64,000 nt of DNA, taken from NCBI RefSeq assembly GCF_000276665.1, contig NW_004955487.1:7199726-7263725 (forward strand). The letters run 5' to 3'. The position numbers were made by a program, and so were the translations under genes. Source of the DNA: Chinchilla lanigera (taxonomy: Eukaryota; Chordata; Mammalia; Rodentia; Chinchillidae). Each line of letters starts with the position of its first letter. The first letter of the stretch is position 1. The notes beneath the pieces were generated by a model. The model made no database searches. It was not told the origin of the DNA and saw only the letters and a list, made by a program, of their open reading frames with translations. This document shows positions 1 through 10,800 of this stretch, one piece after another.

Positions 1-360
<360 letters not shown>

Positions 361-364
361 CACT

Positions 365-510
365 GTGTTAATCCATTCATGGAGTGGGGCCCCATGAAAA
401 GCACATGCTACCCATCAGTTCTCTCTTCCCAGTGGGACCACACGGCAGGTCAGGGGTCCAACACATGAGCTCTAGGGGACCTATTAAAACCATAAAATCA
501 TAGCACCTCT
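365..510 (-). mobile_element. MaLR-type LTR fragment, antisense
   Basis: The sequence matches the antisense 5' portion of MST/THE1-like MaLR LTRs: an 'attcatggagtggggcccca' block, then 'caacacatgagctctagggg' and a 'ttaaaaccataaaa' end. It is a solo, truncated long terminal repeat with no internal retroviral sequence beside it. Divergence is high, so the sub-family is not assigned. Confidence 0.55.
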
Positions 511-581
511 CTTCTTATCTCTACAGTTCTTCATGGCCAAGCTTGGAAAATGTCTGGAGGGAGTACAGACTAACTTCTGCA

Positions 582-800
582 ACACATTCCTGTCATCTCA
601 GGACACTGGGAGGCCGAGGCAGGTGGCTTACAAGTTCCAGCCCAGTCTGGGCAACATGGTGACTTAGTAAAACACTGTCTACATATTTTTAAAAAATTTT
701 TAAAAGTTCTGGGAGTGTAGTTTAGTGGGAAGGCCCTGGGATCAGTCCCCAGTATCATAAAAATAAATAAATAAATAAATAAATTCATAAAATATTCTCG
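582..800 (+). mobile_element. B1-dID dimeric SINE with (AAAT)n tail
   Basis: The left half is a 7SL-derived B1/Alu-like unit ('gggaggccgaggcaggtggc', 'cccagtctgggcaacatgg'). The right half is an ID-like, tRNA-derived unit ('gtagtttagtgggaaggccc', 'gatcagtccccagtatcat'). The tail is a run of AAAT repeats at about 757-785. Such dimers are non-autonomous, transcribed by RNA polymerase III and mobilised by L1. The type is known from several non-murid rodent lineages. The copy is diverged. Confidence 0.8.
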
Positions 801-1960
801 CTTTTGCACCATAGACTCCTTAACTGGGAAAAAGAAGTCATGAGCTAGATGTAAGATTCAAATATCATGTTTCATTGAATATTGAGTGTTTTAATTTCTA
901 TGAAGAGAAACTTAGGACTGAAATTTTCTGGAAACCTATAGGATGTCTCCAAATATGGATAGGAAAAGAAAAAACACAGCAGCTGGAAAAAATTAACATT
1001 TAAGTTTTTGTTATTATTTTGTAACCCCTTGGATTAAGCTTCATCTGTAAATCGATTATAATAACCATGGCAGTCTATGGCCTGGATGTTAGAAGGGAAA
1101 ATTAAGTAGACTTAATAATATAAGAGAAAGTCATTTTACACAGTGAAACTTCAAGTGCACCATTAGATTTCACTGATTTTCCTTTGTTTAGTTTGTTTTT
1201 CAGTTAATTTGTTATTAATCTGGACTGCAGAAACTAACATGGAGCCCCTCCTCTGCCTTGCACATCCTTAAATTTAAGCAGATGCCAAAATTCCTAAGAG
1301 GGTTCAAGATAAAATTTCCCTGGGAAAGTCTCTGCAACATGATGAGAAAGACCAGAACACTGGTCCCATCTCAAACTACCTTGTATCCTTTATCTCATGG
1401 TTAATTTTTATTTCATTCCATTGCTGCTTCAGTGAGAAATTGGCTTGAACAGAATTTTGGGTGGCTCATGATTGTCATTTATTGTTTCTTTCCTTGTGTT
1501 CTGGTTGGGCTCAGTCTCTGTTCCACAGGGTTGTGAGAAAGCAAAACTGGCATTGAATGTGACGGCACCTGGATTACCATTCTCACAGCCACTACGGAGG
1601 TGGTGAGATTCGGTGGTCAGGATTTGGTGCTAAGATGTGTGTCAAGCCTTGAGTAATTTCTTTTGTAGATGTCTGAAAGCAGAGCCATTAAGAGAAAGTA
1701 GAATGATATCAAAGCTCTGCGACCCATATAAAAAGTACCCAGGAGTGATGGCTGAGTTAAGGAATGGCTAAAGGACCAGGTGAGACACTGAACCCGCCTT
1801 CTTCATCTCAGTCCTCTGTGTCCTCCCTTGCCAGTGACTGAGGTCCTTGTGGGAAGACGGAGGGAGAGCAAGCATGGGTGGAAGGGTTAGCACCAAGGGT
1901 CTTCCCTCCTCACAGCACCAATTCTCATGGTAACTGACCCAGTCCCACCCCATTAATCTT
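800..1960. other. No gene recognised; single-copy-looking DNA
   Basis: No coding frame longer than chance, no RNA gene and no confident repeat is seen. The region is AT-rich on the left and more balanced after 1500. Confidence 0.5.
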
Positions 1961-1964
1961 TCTT

Positions 1965-2150
1965 TCAAAACTCCTGTCTCCGTGTGTCTGTCCTTGCCTG
2001 GTGTTTTCTCCTGCTAATAAAGACACTAGCCGTGCTGGATTAAGAGCCCACCCTACCCCATCTGAACTGGTCACATCTGCAAAGGCCCTGTTTTCTAACA
2101 AGGTCACATTCACAGGTCTTGGGGACTGAGACTTCTGCATAACTTCTTCC
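1965..2150. repeat. Ancient placental interspersed repeat, probably LTR-derived
   Basis: The run 'taataaagacactagccgtg', then 'agagcccaccctacccc', 'cacatctgcaaaggccctg' and 'aaggtcacattcacaggtct' follows a consensus common in mammalian genomes. I associate it with old ERVL/MaLR-like LTR material but cannot fix the family. There is no coding content. Confidence 0.5.
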
Positions 2151-2197
2151 CCAGTTCTTAGGCTTGAGCACAGGGTCTTTACACTGAACTGTGTTCC

Positions 2198-2338
2198 AAA
2201 CCCTTTTTTATTTTTTATTTTGAGACAGGATCTCATTAAGTCTCTCAGTTGCTTTGCCTGGTTTCCAACTTGCGATTCTCGTGCCTCAGCTTCCCAGACT
2301 GCTAGGATTACAGGTATGCATTACCACACCTGCCTACC
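2198..2338 (-). mobile_element. B1-like SINE, antisense
   Basis: Antisense B1/Alu-like monomer: a T-rich leader, 'ttgagacaggatctcattaa', 'ctcgtgcctcagcttcccag' and 'aggattacaggtatgca'. The T-rich left end is the A-tail of the element read backwards. Moderately diverged. Confidence 0.8.
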
Positions 2339-2344
2339 ACAGAA

Positions 2345-3290
2345 CTTTTCAAAGCCCCCTTTCATTACAAGAGGAACACCAAAGGTAGTTATTTTTAATG
2401 GTTCCATCCAGGAAATCTCTAATTTCTCTTGCAATTCTAGTAGAACATAATGCTGAGATTTAGGCCATTAAAACTATCTTTATAGTTCAGTATTTGGTTT
2501 AAATTGAAGAAAAGTTTGAAAACTACTGCTGAATGTATTCATGTGTACTTTTACTATACACACCAGAATTCAGTGAGGACAGATTAAAGCAAGCAGTGAC
2601 AGGAACAGAATAGAGAAGACTTAATATACATCCAGTCCACAATAGACTGTCAGAAGCTTATATACTGCCTTGTTTCTGAGGTCAGCTGCTAAACAGCTTA
2701 CAGGAATTTTGTTTGCACAAAGATTAATTTAGAGATTAACCAGATGACTTTGCAGAAGCCCTGAAGGAGTCTTTTCATTAAAGCTCATAAAGCATATTTG
2801 TGGGTGGTTGTTAATGTTTATGAAACTGTGTGTGTGGGGTACATTTGTAAATGTGTATTTTATCATCATCCCACTTCCACAGAAATGGATTTGCATGCTC
2901 TCCTAAGATACTTCTTCCTGAGATTTCATTGTTTAAAAGACATAATGCACACTAAAAGTAAAACAAAATGTTTGAGGCACATGGCCACCTATTTAGTGGA
3001 TGTCAATTTTATTTTTATATTATATGCCTGGCTATAGATATTAGTAGTTCTTTCTTAGGTCTTCCAATGACAAAGCAGGGGACAGATTTTAAAAAAGCCA
3101 GATTTGTAGCACTGATTTTCTTCCAATTATTATGTGTTTTTTGTATGTTTTCTTAATCATATAGAAAAGAATTGAAAGAGAAAGGAGAGAAAGGAGGGAG
3201 ACCTAATTATTTGGACTTACTAGGAAGAAAGGAAGGTACTGATAGAAGTTTATATGAGTTTCTTGTACAGCTCATCACATTTTAACTTCA
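2345..3290. other. No gene recognised; unassigned DNA
   Basis: The region is AT-rich and holds only short frames. No repeat family could be named with confidence. Confidence 0.45.
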
Positions 3291-3294
3291 CTGT

Positions 3295-3420
3295 TCCTAT
3301 TTTATTGGAGTGAAAATTGAAGTTTCTGAAGTTAAGTCATTTGCCTCTGACTACGAAAGTGATAGGAAATGCAATAAAAATTTGGACTGAGAGCCGCTAT
3401 CCTGAAAATCCGAAGCAAGT
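3295..3420 (+). repeat. MIR-like ancient SINE fragment
   Basis: The sequence resembles the MIR core and 3' half: 'tgaaaattgaagtttctgaa', 'gttaagtcatttgcct' and 'aatttggactgagagccg' in order. MIRs are tRNA-derived SINEs fossilised across mammals. Strongly decayed. Confidence 0.5.
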
Positions 3421-3432
3421 TTTTCTAGATTG

Positions 3433-3433
<1 letters not shown>

Positions 3434-3467
<34 letters not shown>
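3434..3467 (+). repeat. (GT)n microsatellite
   Basis: About 17 GT units, nearly perfect, ending in a 'ttcgcatgtgt' imperfect extension. Confidence 0.95.
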
Positions 3468-3584
3468 CGCATGTGTAAAGATAGAAACAATAATTATCCT
3501 ACAAAGGAAGACCATTTAGCAGGAATATATTTATGAAATTTTAATTTTCATATTCATTCCTTGCTCTATAGATTTATCTCAGTT

Positions 3585-4010
3585 TTTCTCTTGGTCACTT
3601 TCCTATTACTGGGACAAAATATCCAACCTCCACATCCTGAAGGAGGAGTGGCTGAGGGTGAGCTTTAGTCCATGGTCAGCTGGGTGCAAAGCAGAAACAA
3701 GATGGAAGAGGGGCTTGGTGGAGAAAGCTGTTCACATCACAGTGGCCAGGAAGCAGAGAGAGAAGGTAGGAAGCAGAGAGAGAAGGTAGGAACCAGGACA
3801 AGAATACCCCTCTCCAGGTCACATCCCTGTGACCTCCTCCAGTGAGGCCCCATCTTCTGCAGCACATTCAGCCCCGAACTCATCCATGATGGATCCACTG
3901 ATGAGCACAGCATCCCGTGATTCAGTTACATTCATACACGTGAGACTTTTAGGTGAGAGTTTAGATCTCAATCATAATGCTCTCTTTGTGAAACTTGGGG
4001 GTGTTTGGAG
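3585..4010 (-). mobile_element. MaLR-type solo LTR, antisense
   Basis: The plus strand begins 'tggtcactttcctattactg' with 'gggacaaaatatcc' and passes through 'atggatccactgatgagcac' towards a 'tttagatctcaatcataat' end. Several other blocks in this window share this order (14250, 41575 and 50446 antisense; 7745, 20450, 40125 and 61385 sense). Read on the minus strand it has the layout of a MaLR LTR, ending in a motif related to AATAAA/'cctttaa...tcaggtattttgtc'. A perfect 20-bp tandem duplication sits at 3749-3788. No internal viral genes are present. Confidence 0.7.
3749..3788 (+). repeat. Two perfect 20-bp tandem units
   Basis: The unit ggaagcagagagagaaggta occurs twice head to tail with no mismatch, inside the LTR at 3585-4010. 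The perfect match shows the duplication is far younger than the LTR itself. Confidence 0.95.
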
Positions 4011-4064
4011 TATAAATAGGTCCGATAAACTAGATTAAGAATGCCTCAGGAATGAGTGGGTGAG

Positions 4065-4690
4065 AAAGGAGGGTCTTGGTATCTGTGTAAGAGTTCTCCA
4101 GAGTAACAGAATTCATAGGACAGCTACACTGATAACTTTAGACAAAAGTATAGATGTAGAGATAAATGGAAAGGGACTGAGGGTGGAAGAGATGGTGATA
4201 CAGATAGAAATTTATGATCAGGAATTGTGTCTTGTGTTTATAAGGTCTGACAAGACCCAAGATTTGCCATCTGAGTCAGCAAGCTAAAGACATAAATTCT
4301 AGGAGTGTATTTGTAGTTAGAGTTCAAAGGCTTAAGAATTAGGAGAGCTGATGACATAGGACGAAGTCCAAAAGCAGGTGGTCTTGAGACCCAGGAAAAG
4401 TTAACACCAGAGTTCCTGCCAGAGGACAGGAAACAATGACACCCTTAATCCAAGGCTTTTAGGACAATGAGACTGTGTTTCCCTCAAAGAATTGATCTTT
4501 ATATTCTATTCAGGTTTCCTCTGATTTTGAGTCCCACCTACATAAAGGATGATGATTTGCTTTACTTAGTCTATATTTTAAATGCTAATTTCACCCCTAA
4601 ATGTTTTCCCAAAATACACCCCAAAGAATGCTTCACCAAACAGCTGGGTGCCCTGAAGCTCAAGTGGCATATACTATTTTCTATTTTTGT
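4065..4690 (-). mobile_element. Ancient LTR-like repeat, antisense
   Basis: The left edge 'gagttctccagagtaacaga', the middle 'tcttgagacccaggaaaag' and the right part 'aagctcaagtggcatata' follow, in order, an old repeat common in placental genomes. Its sense form begins 'taatggttaattttatgtgt'. A copy in the sense direction is at 53213-53560. The TG...CA-like ends and internal polyadenylation motif of the family suggest an LTR, but the class is my inference. The 75-codon frame inside (4060-4287) is incidental. Confidence 0.6.
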
Positions 4691-4739
4691 CTCTGAAAAT
4701 TCATTAATAGGTTTTTATCCCTGAATTGGATGGGATTAG

Positions 4740-5010
4740 ATGGTCAGGCTTTGCAGAGATAGTGGAACCTTTATGAACGGAGCAGTATACTTATAAAACA
4801 GACCCCAGAGTTCTCATTTGTGCCTTCCACCATGTGAGAACAGAGATGGAAGGAATCATGTATGAGGAAATGAGCTCAGACCAGATACTAAGTCTAACCG
4901 AGCCTGTAGGCTCATGTTCCCTGCGTCCAGACTATGAGAAATTAATTCTGTTTTTTCAAAGCTTGCCAGGCCATATTTTATTATGGTGGCCTAATCAAAA
5001 TTAGACCACG
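4740..5010 (+). mobile_element. Old LTR-like fragment
   Basis: The sequence contains 'ttataaaacagaccccagag', 'ccttccaccatgtgagaac' and 'actatgagaaattaattctg' in the order of an old mammalian LTR family that ends near 'gtgagaaataaatttctg'. The polyadenylation signal is degraded to AATTAATT. Family level is uncertain. Confidence 0.5.
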
Positions 5011-5189
5011 TGTAAAAGTAATCATCACAATAACAGTGAACATTTTATTTTGAAAAATGAGGATCACTCAATTAAAAAAAAAGAATAATCCTACTTGGAT
5101 TTAAAAAAAATACTAGGTATACTTTTAAAAAATAAGAAAAAAAAGCCTGCCTTATTCTACAACAAAACTCTTTTTCCCACGTTACACTT

Positions 5190-5660
5190 AATCAGAGTTC
5201 TCTGAAGTTTTCCACAAGCACCATTCCCATTGTTTCTTCCCACACATGCAAGGTACGGAAAACATCAGAGCACCCATGCTCCCAAACGCCCCGTGCAGCC
5301 ATGCGCGCCTGGGCCCCAAGTCTTTCTTCTGCTGTGTCCTCTGCATTAGGTGACCTTCCTCTGCTGCTGTTCTCCATCCAAAGGAAAACCAACCAATTGT
5401 CAGAGACAGATGCGTACATCACCTCGCTGTGGAGAGTTGCCCAGCAGAACTGATCAGCGCCTGCAGAGAATGCTGCACAGTGTCTGGTCTGGCTCCTCAG
5501 TTGGAGCTACGCACCCTGCCCATGCTGCGTACTGCCCGTGCACAACGGCAGCCCTTGACCTTTGCATTCCCTAGGCAGCACGCTCTGTGCTTTCTCTCTT
5601 CCATCCCAACGCACAACTCTCAGGGCCTACGGCTCCACCCACTCTGAGTTTGTTTCTGTG
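5190..5660. other. CpG-richer unexplained block
   Basis: About fifteen CpG dinucleotides fall in some 450 bases, unlike the CpG-poor surroundings, and local GC is clearly higher. On the minus strand a 76-codon frame (5192-5422) is open but matches no protein I recognise, and no splice or promoter context is convincing. It could be a retrocopy of a GC-rich transcript, a solo LTR of an unfamiliar family, or an exapted regulatory block. No function is assigned. Confidence 0.4.
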
Positions 5661-5874
5661 TCTTCTTAGTTGCTGTTGAACTGGCATTTGTCCCTGTGAG
5701 GGTCGCTCCTGAGGCTCCCCAGGAGCCATTATTTTCTATATAACTTCATTATCCTGAATTGCTTTGAGAAAGACCTTCCCAGAGGACCAAACTCGGAATA
5801 AAGGCCCTTTTCCTGGTGTACCTGTGGATTCACTAGCACAGAGTATGTCAGGCTGGCCTTTCTGTACAATTACT

Positions 5875-5995
5875 TCGCTGCTCATGGTGAGCTCTTCTGG
5901 TGTAGAAATTATATCTTATTCATCACTGTGCCTCTTGAGAGTTTTTGATGTCTTTCATAATTCATATGCTTAATGAGTACATGTAACGTGAATAA
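5875..5995 (+). repeat. L2-like 3' end fragment
   Basis: The sequence resembles the L2 3' tail ('gtagaaattatatcttattc', 'atcactgtgcctcttgagag', then 'gcttaatgagtacatg'). Short and decayed. Confidence 0.35.
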
Positions 5996-6529
5996 AAGTA
6001 AGTGGATTTTTAGTTTGAGTGTCCTCTCTGACCCTCTCAAAATCTAAATTCTTGCTGCCTTTAAGGAGCTAATTCCAAGCCTCTTGGAAGGGCCCAGCTG
6101 GAAGTGATTGCCTGTGGAAAGCACATACTATTCCTTTAACTGATTGTGGAGGTATTCTCTGTCTCTGTGAGTTGAGAAGCTCTGTGAAGAATCAGTGTCT
6201 ACACAGTGCTTAAGAAATGCACATTTTCAGTCACAATTTTAAACTGAAAAATTGTCTTCAATTTAACTCACTGTGCTCAGTGCAGAAAAATCATAGTATT
6301 AATAGGCACCTGAATATTTTCAGCATTCTCAGTTAGTTAGTGTTTGATTCCACATTTTAGGCACATACGGGTATTTTCTGAGCGCAGAGACAATAGTTAA
6401 ATGTACTTGTCAACCCAGCATCTCACATATACCTAGGATTGAACTGTGGTGTGGTTGGTATGACCATCTCAAAATTGCCTCTACATTACTTAGGAAGGGC
6501 AAAAGATAATTCACATTTATGAAGGATCC

Positions 6530-6640
6530 ACTTTTTTCAATTCTTATGTTTGTTAGTGCATGTTTTGGTACATAATGATTACATTCCTTCTGAGGAGTTG
6601 GTACACCTATATAAGGCATCTCTGCTTTGTTCAGTTCATT
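6530..6640 (-). mobile_element. L1 3' UTR end fragment, antisense
   Basis: The segment 'ttggtacataatgattacat' followed by 'ctgaggagttggtacacct' matches the antisense 3' end that also opens the L1 copy at 56801-57610. Only about 100 bases are present. Confidence 0.5.
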
Positions 6641-6664
6641 CTTTTTGGTGTATTATAATCACAT

Positions 6665-6795
6665 TCCAAACAGTGGGGAGGCCACTTAACATCTCTTGGT
6701 CTTAGTTTCACGGTTTGTAAAGTAGAAGTGATTTTTACGGTTACTTCATAGGGTTGTGAGGATTAACGGATTTAAGGGTAAATCCCTGAACTGTG
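6665..6795 (-). repeat. MIR fragment, antisense
   Basis: Clear antisense MIR order: 'cttagtttcacggtttgtaa', then 'ttacttcatagggttgtgag' and 'gattaacggatttaag'. It stops exactly where the Tigger-like transposon begins, which suggests the transposon inserted into or beside the MIR. Confidence 0.75.
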
Positions 6796-6797
6796 TA

Positions 6798-7687
6798 CAG
6801 TAAAACCTTGCATTGTGAGTAACTTGTTCTGTGACTGTCCCGCAAGACAAGCAAATATTTCTAATAAATTTTAACTTGATAAATGAGTGATGTCTCTCCA
6901 TATGAGTAGCACATGATGCTGAATGTCACATGATCACAGCTGAGCCAATGCATTCTCTTTCTCTGTGGGATTGTGGGATCTTCCAACAGCAAGAGGTTGT
7001 GGAGGAGATCTCATCCGCAGAGAAGAAGAAAAAGGTGGAGGATTCCCTCAGTTCAAATGAGATTAGTTAGAAGTGTGAAATATGGGAAACAGCACCAAAT
7101 TTTGTAGAAAAGCACCACCTGAAAAAGGCTGTCACAGTGCAAGAGATGAAACCTGCTTAATGACAAAGCCATGTCAGATCTATCCTCAACAGGAGGCAAA
7201 AGCAAGTTTCCTTAGATAGGTTCCTTGTTAAAGTTTCACAAAAAGAAAAAATTCCATTGAGCCAATAGATAAGAGTGATTCCATTAGCAATAGTTAAAGT
7301 CATCCTACAAAATCACCCTCTTTTCTCCTCTCCGTTACCGCAGCTATGAAGATCTTCAAAGGTAAGTGCAAGTTAATTTGTTTATTTTTCTATATGTTTT
7401 GTATTTTCTTTATTATTTTGTACTATATTACAGTATTTTTTCTTTTAGGTACTAGGAATCGAACTCAGGACCTTGTGCTTGCCAGGCAGGCACTTGTGCC
7501 ACTGAGCTATATCTCCAGCCCCTATATTACAGTATTGTAATCACTTTATATGAACATTTTTATGTTGTAGAATGAGTCATCCAAGTTTATATTATTTCTT
7601 ATGGGGAAATTCACTTTGATATGCAAATGCTTTCAATTACAAGCATGTTTACAGAATAAATTATGCTAACAAGCCAAGGTTTTACAG
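6798..7687 (+). mobile_element. Tigger-like (pogo/mariner) DNA transposon, internally deleted
   Basis: Inverted ends are visible: the left end begins CAGTAAAACCTTGCATTGTG and the right end, read in reverse, is CTGTAAAACCTTGGCTTGTT. TA dinucleotides flank both (6796-6797 and 7688-7689), the target duplication expected of Tc1/mariner/pogo transposons. The interior (about 7060-7330) follows a Tigger transposase relic around 'caacaggaggcaaaagcaag' and 'ataggttccttgttaaag', broken by stops. At about 890 bp, including an 84-bp ID SINE, it is a non-autonomous remnant. Orientation is inferred from the transposase relic. Confidence 0.85.
7438..7521 (-). mobile_element. ID SINE with perfect 15-bp target duplication
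   Basis: Antisense tRNA-Ala-derived ID element: the minus strand begins GGGCTGGAGATATAGCTCAG and continues with the box-B-like 'gagttcgattcctagtacc'. The 15-base sequence CTATATTACAGTATT lies on both sides (7423-7437 and 7522-7536) without a mismatch, so the insertion site is exact and the insertion is younger than the Tigger element it landed in. Transcription would be by RNA polymerase III and mobility by L1 enzymes. Confidence 0.95.
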
Positions 7688-7744
7688 TACTTTAAAAGGG
7701 AAAATTTAATGAAATGAATTACAGTTTAGTAAATCTGTGTGTTG

Positions 7745-8065
7745 TTCATTGTACAGTGTCCTTTTGCTTGGCTCTGGGATCTTCCCGGAGGATTGACAGA
7801 ACACACTTCTGTATGTGTCTGAGTGAGTCATAGAGGGTGACTTCTGGTACTATATCTGCCTGGCCCTTCCCCTCTGGAACTGTTGCTGTGCTGTGCTTCC
7901 TGGCCACTTTGAACAGGTTTGCTCCACCAGGCCTTTCTGCCGTGATTCTGCTTTGGAGCCATCTGACCAAGGACTGAATCCCATGAAGTCTTGAGCCAAT
8001 TTAAATCACTCCTCCTTTAAACTGTGGATATCAGGTATTGTGTCCAGGAAGAAGAAAGCTAATTA
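7745..8065 (+). mobile_element. MaLR-type LTR, sense, 3' part
   Basis: In sense order: 'cttcctggccactttgaaca', 'ctgccgtgattctgctttgg', 'ccaaggactgaatcc', 'gagccaatttaaatcact' and 'ctcctttaaactgtggatat' leading to 'caggtattgtgtccaggaag'. This is the U3/R end of the same LTR group seen elsewhere in the window. The AATAAA-type signal is degraded. Confidence 0.7.
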
Positions 8066-8269
8066 ATATTATTACTTTTCAAAAGCATGTATATATAAGG
8101 AAAATCATTCTTTTGGATTGGAGAGAGAAACACCAAATGTCAGGAATCATATATACTCTAAAATATAAGTTTGGTGACACTTAGACTGGTACCATTATTT
8201 TCCTTACTCCCCTGCCCTTCAATAGGATCATCTTTATTTCTGTTTATTTCTTATCCAGCCTCTTAGACA

Positions 8270-8900
8270 TGAGCAGATTTTATCAGTTTTATGTCTACTA
8301 ATATCTCAAAGCCACACATTTCTCACCCATCAACTACAACTTCTCATCCTGTTCTCTAGACTCTTCCAGTCAGCCTTTATCTATGACTGGTCTTTCCCTT
8401 TTTGTAAAGTTGTGCAGAAGGCTGCTACGTGATGCTTCCACAGTTGAGAGGGTTATTCATATTTTTCTTAAAATCATTTAATTACTTGACACAGCCTGCA
8501 GCTAGGTTTCTTTTTGTTTGTTAGGTTGTTGTGACATTCTAGGTAATTTAAAATCTGATTTAAATTTACATTGCAATTAAAACCGAAATCCTTATTTCTG
8601 TATCCTACATAGGCCTAAAAGTCTCCTATTTCTTCTGTCCCTTTCTTATCCAAACAATTCACTTTTGCCAAAATGACCTCCAAATTTCCTTTTCATTTTA
8701 TGGCCCTACCTGCACAGAGAGTGGCTTGACTCCACCTGTGATCACACAGACCTACTCAGAATCCCACACACATTTCACCTGCTTTAAGACTTCCAAATCC
8801 ACCCTCTCGCAGGAGCAGTCCCTGCTGTCTCTGCTCTCATGGAGCATTTATTGATGGGATTCCCTTACATGATGCCACATTTGCTCAAGGAAATAGGTTT
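8270..8900 (+). repeat. L2 LINE 3' part
   Basis: Patchy match to the L2 3' region: 'ttgcaattaaaaccgaaatc' with 'cttatttctgtatcctac', then the pyrimidine-rich section typical of this LINE and 'tctcatggagcatttattga'. L2 stopped moving early in mammalian evolution. No open frame remains. Confidence 0.5.
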
Positions 8901-9339
8901 GGAGTGTTAAAACACATGCGTGGATTCTCTCACTCTGCCCTCCTTACGCAGAGTAGCTACATTCCTGCCCAGTATCAGCCCAGGCTGAGAACATTTTTGT
9001 ATCCACAGAATGCTGGAAGTCTGTGTATGAAGTGACCTCCCATATGTGTGTGTCTTCACTCTCTCTTCACAGCAAAGAGCTCTTCCAGCATGGCTAATTT
9101 ATTTTGACATCTTTGCTACTTCCTTGGTGAAAATATCAATTTTACTCTTTCCCAGTGAAATAATTTGAGTAAAACAAGAAGGAAAACTTAAAGAATTGAA
9201 ATGGAAATTCTGGCTTCCTAAATTGTAAGCATATAACTTTTAAAACTTGCTGTTGAGTGATTTAACTTGTATTGTAAATGGAAAAACTTATCATCCTATT
9301 TCCTGTGTAATTATTACAAATACAAAAGTGCAACTCATC

Positions 9340-9515
9340 AACTTATATTGAGCTCTTTGTTTCTATTAAACCACATACATTCATAGTAATACTAAAGGGC
9401 AGATTAACTTCCTACATCGTACAGATGCAGAAATTGAATTTTAGCGATGTAAATAACTCTACATTCACAATAATATCACAGATTAGAAGTGGTTCGAGAT
9501 AGCACCAGATAGCTA
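9340..9515 (+). repeat. MIR fragment
   Basis: MIR order is visible: 'cttatattgagctctttgtt', 'acatacattcatagtaat' and 'acagatgcagaaattgaat', then the 'gatgtaaataactctacat' section. Decayed. Confidence 0.6.
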
Positions 9516-9829
9516 ATTTTTCACCATGACTGTGCTTGAAATCTGAGCTACTTCTGTATTCTATAATAGTATAATAACAGTAAGAAAAACACTGCTAACA
9601 ATTTCCAACACCAACGCAAAGAAATTTCTAATCCACTCTTTCAGTGCATAGATGGTAGCCAACTCACTATGGTTAGAATTGGGATCTCTCAGCTCCATGG
9701 TGGTATGAAGGCAATAGTTATTCAGTAAGAACCATGCTCTGTGTGTTGACTTTTGACCTTTCTCTAGCCAGTGATATGTGGTAAAGTCCTTTAGGAATAC
9801 TGGCAGTGGCAAACCATTTGGCCAAGAGA

Positions 9830-10145
9830 GCTTGAAGGTAAACTGTGCTCTACATTCCTCCTCACAGGCAGACTCCAGAAACAGCTCTGACCACTCACCC
9901 CAGTGACATACTCAGGCTGAACAAAAGCCCACACCCACCAGAGTCTGATGGGAGGGAGACCCATGGCACCCAGACCCCCTCTCTGGACCCAGACCCTGCT
10001 AGCTTGCCTCCTCCCCAATAAAAGCCTGCTTCCTCTTCCATTTGGGGTCAACTCCTGGACTTGTGATAGAGTTATTGGAGACAATGGACTCTACTTCCAA
10101 TTTTCTTGCAGTTGGTCACTTGCAGGTTTCACCACAGGTCTTTTT
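9830..10145 (+). mobile_element. ERV-like solo LTR
   Basis: The block has U3-like composition (C- and A-rich, 'cagaccccctctctggaccc') and a clear polyadenylation signal in 'ctccccaataaaagcctgct' (AATAAA near 10016). A short downstream region then ends near 'gcaggtttcaccacagg'. This is the usual layout of a class I endogenous retrovirus LTR. No internal gag, pol or env sequence adjoins it, so it is probably a solo LTR left by recombination. Family not assigned. Confidence 0.55.
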
Positions 10146-10149
10146 TGTT

Positions 10150-10345
10150 ACCTAACATTTCCTGTATCTATCTTTTATTTTGCTCCTTAAAGTATCTATA
10201 TTTTGGGTTTCTCCTATAAGAAGTGCCACCTATATTTAACCTTCTGTGTCTGATTTGTTTTGCTTAGCATTATGGTCTCAGGATGCATCCAGTTTTCTAT
10301 AAATGTCTTGAAACCTAAACTCTTTTGTGCTGATCTGTTTCCCTC
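10150..10345 (-). mobile_element. L1 3' end fragment, antisense
   Basis: The plus strand has 'tattttgctccttaaagtat', 'gggtttctcctataagaagt' and 'ttagcattatggtctcagga'. This is the same antisense order found in the L1 copies at 44230 and 57010. It directly follows the LTR at 9830-10145. Confidence 0.7.
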
Positions 10346-10680
10346 TGTCCCCTTCCAATGATCAAAAAGCCCATAAACTTGGTATATTCCTTAACTGCGG
10401 GTAAATTTCCTTCCACACCGCTCCTCAGGTGGTGCATCTTAATAACATACATCGAAGCATCACTGGTTATTTAACCTTTTTAGTCATTTAAGGATGAATG
10501 AGTGGTGCAACTCAGCAGCACAATATGAAACAAAGATGCCCAACCACGCAACATTTGAATGTCTTTGTCATCTGTGGACCACGGTGAGTACACGGATCAT
10601 TTTTATTTATATCCTTATGAAACACTGGCTTTTACTGTGTGCATCAGGGAGGGATGTTTGACCGCATGGTGGATATGGTG
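10345..10680. other. No gene recognised
   Basis: Short unassigned stretch between an L1 fragment and a MIR. Part of it (10420-10490) may be further decayed antisense L1. Confidence 0.4.
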
Positions 10681-10681
10681 G

Positions 10682-10800
10682 GTTTGTGGGGCATCAAGTT
10701 GGGTTTTGGAACAGGGGAACCTGGTTTCATTTCTGACTCTGCCTTTTGTTGGCTGCGAGGCCTTGGAGAAACTAATTCCTCCAGAGAGCTTATTCTGTCT
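10682..10800 (-). repeat. MIR fragment, antisense
   Basis: Antisense MIR: 'gaacctggtttcatttctga' followed by 'ctctgccttttgttggctgc' and 'gaggccttggagaaacta'. The 83-codon frame here is incidental. Confidence 0.7.

Noticed and set aside
9830..10145. Possible complete endogenous retrovirus
   Set aside because: Only an LTR-like block with an AATAAA is present. The next sequence is an L1 fragment, and no internal viral region or second LTR is found nearby.
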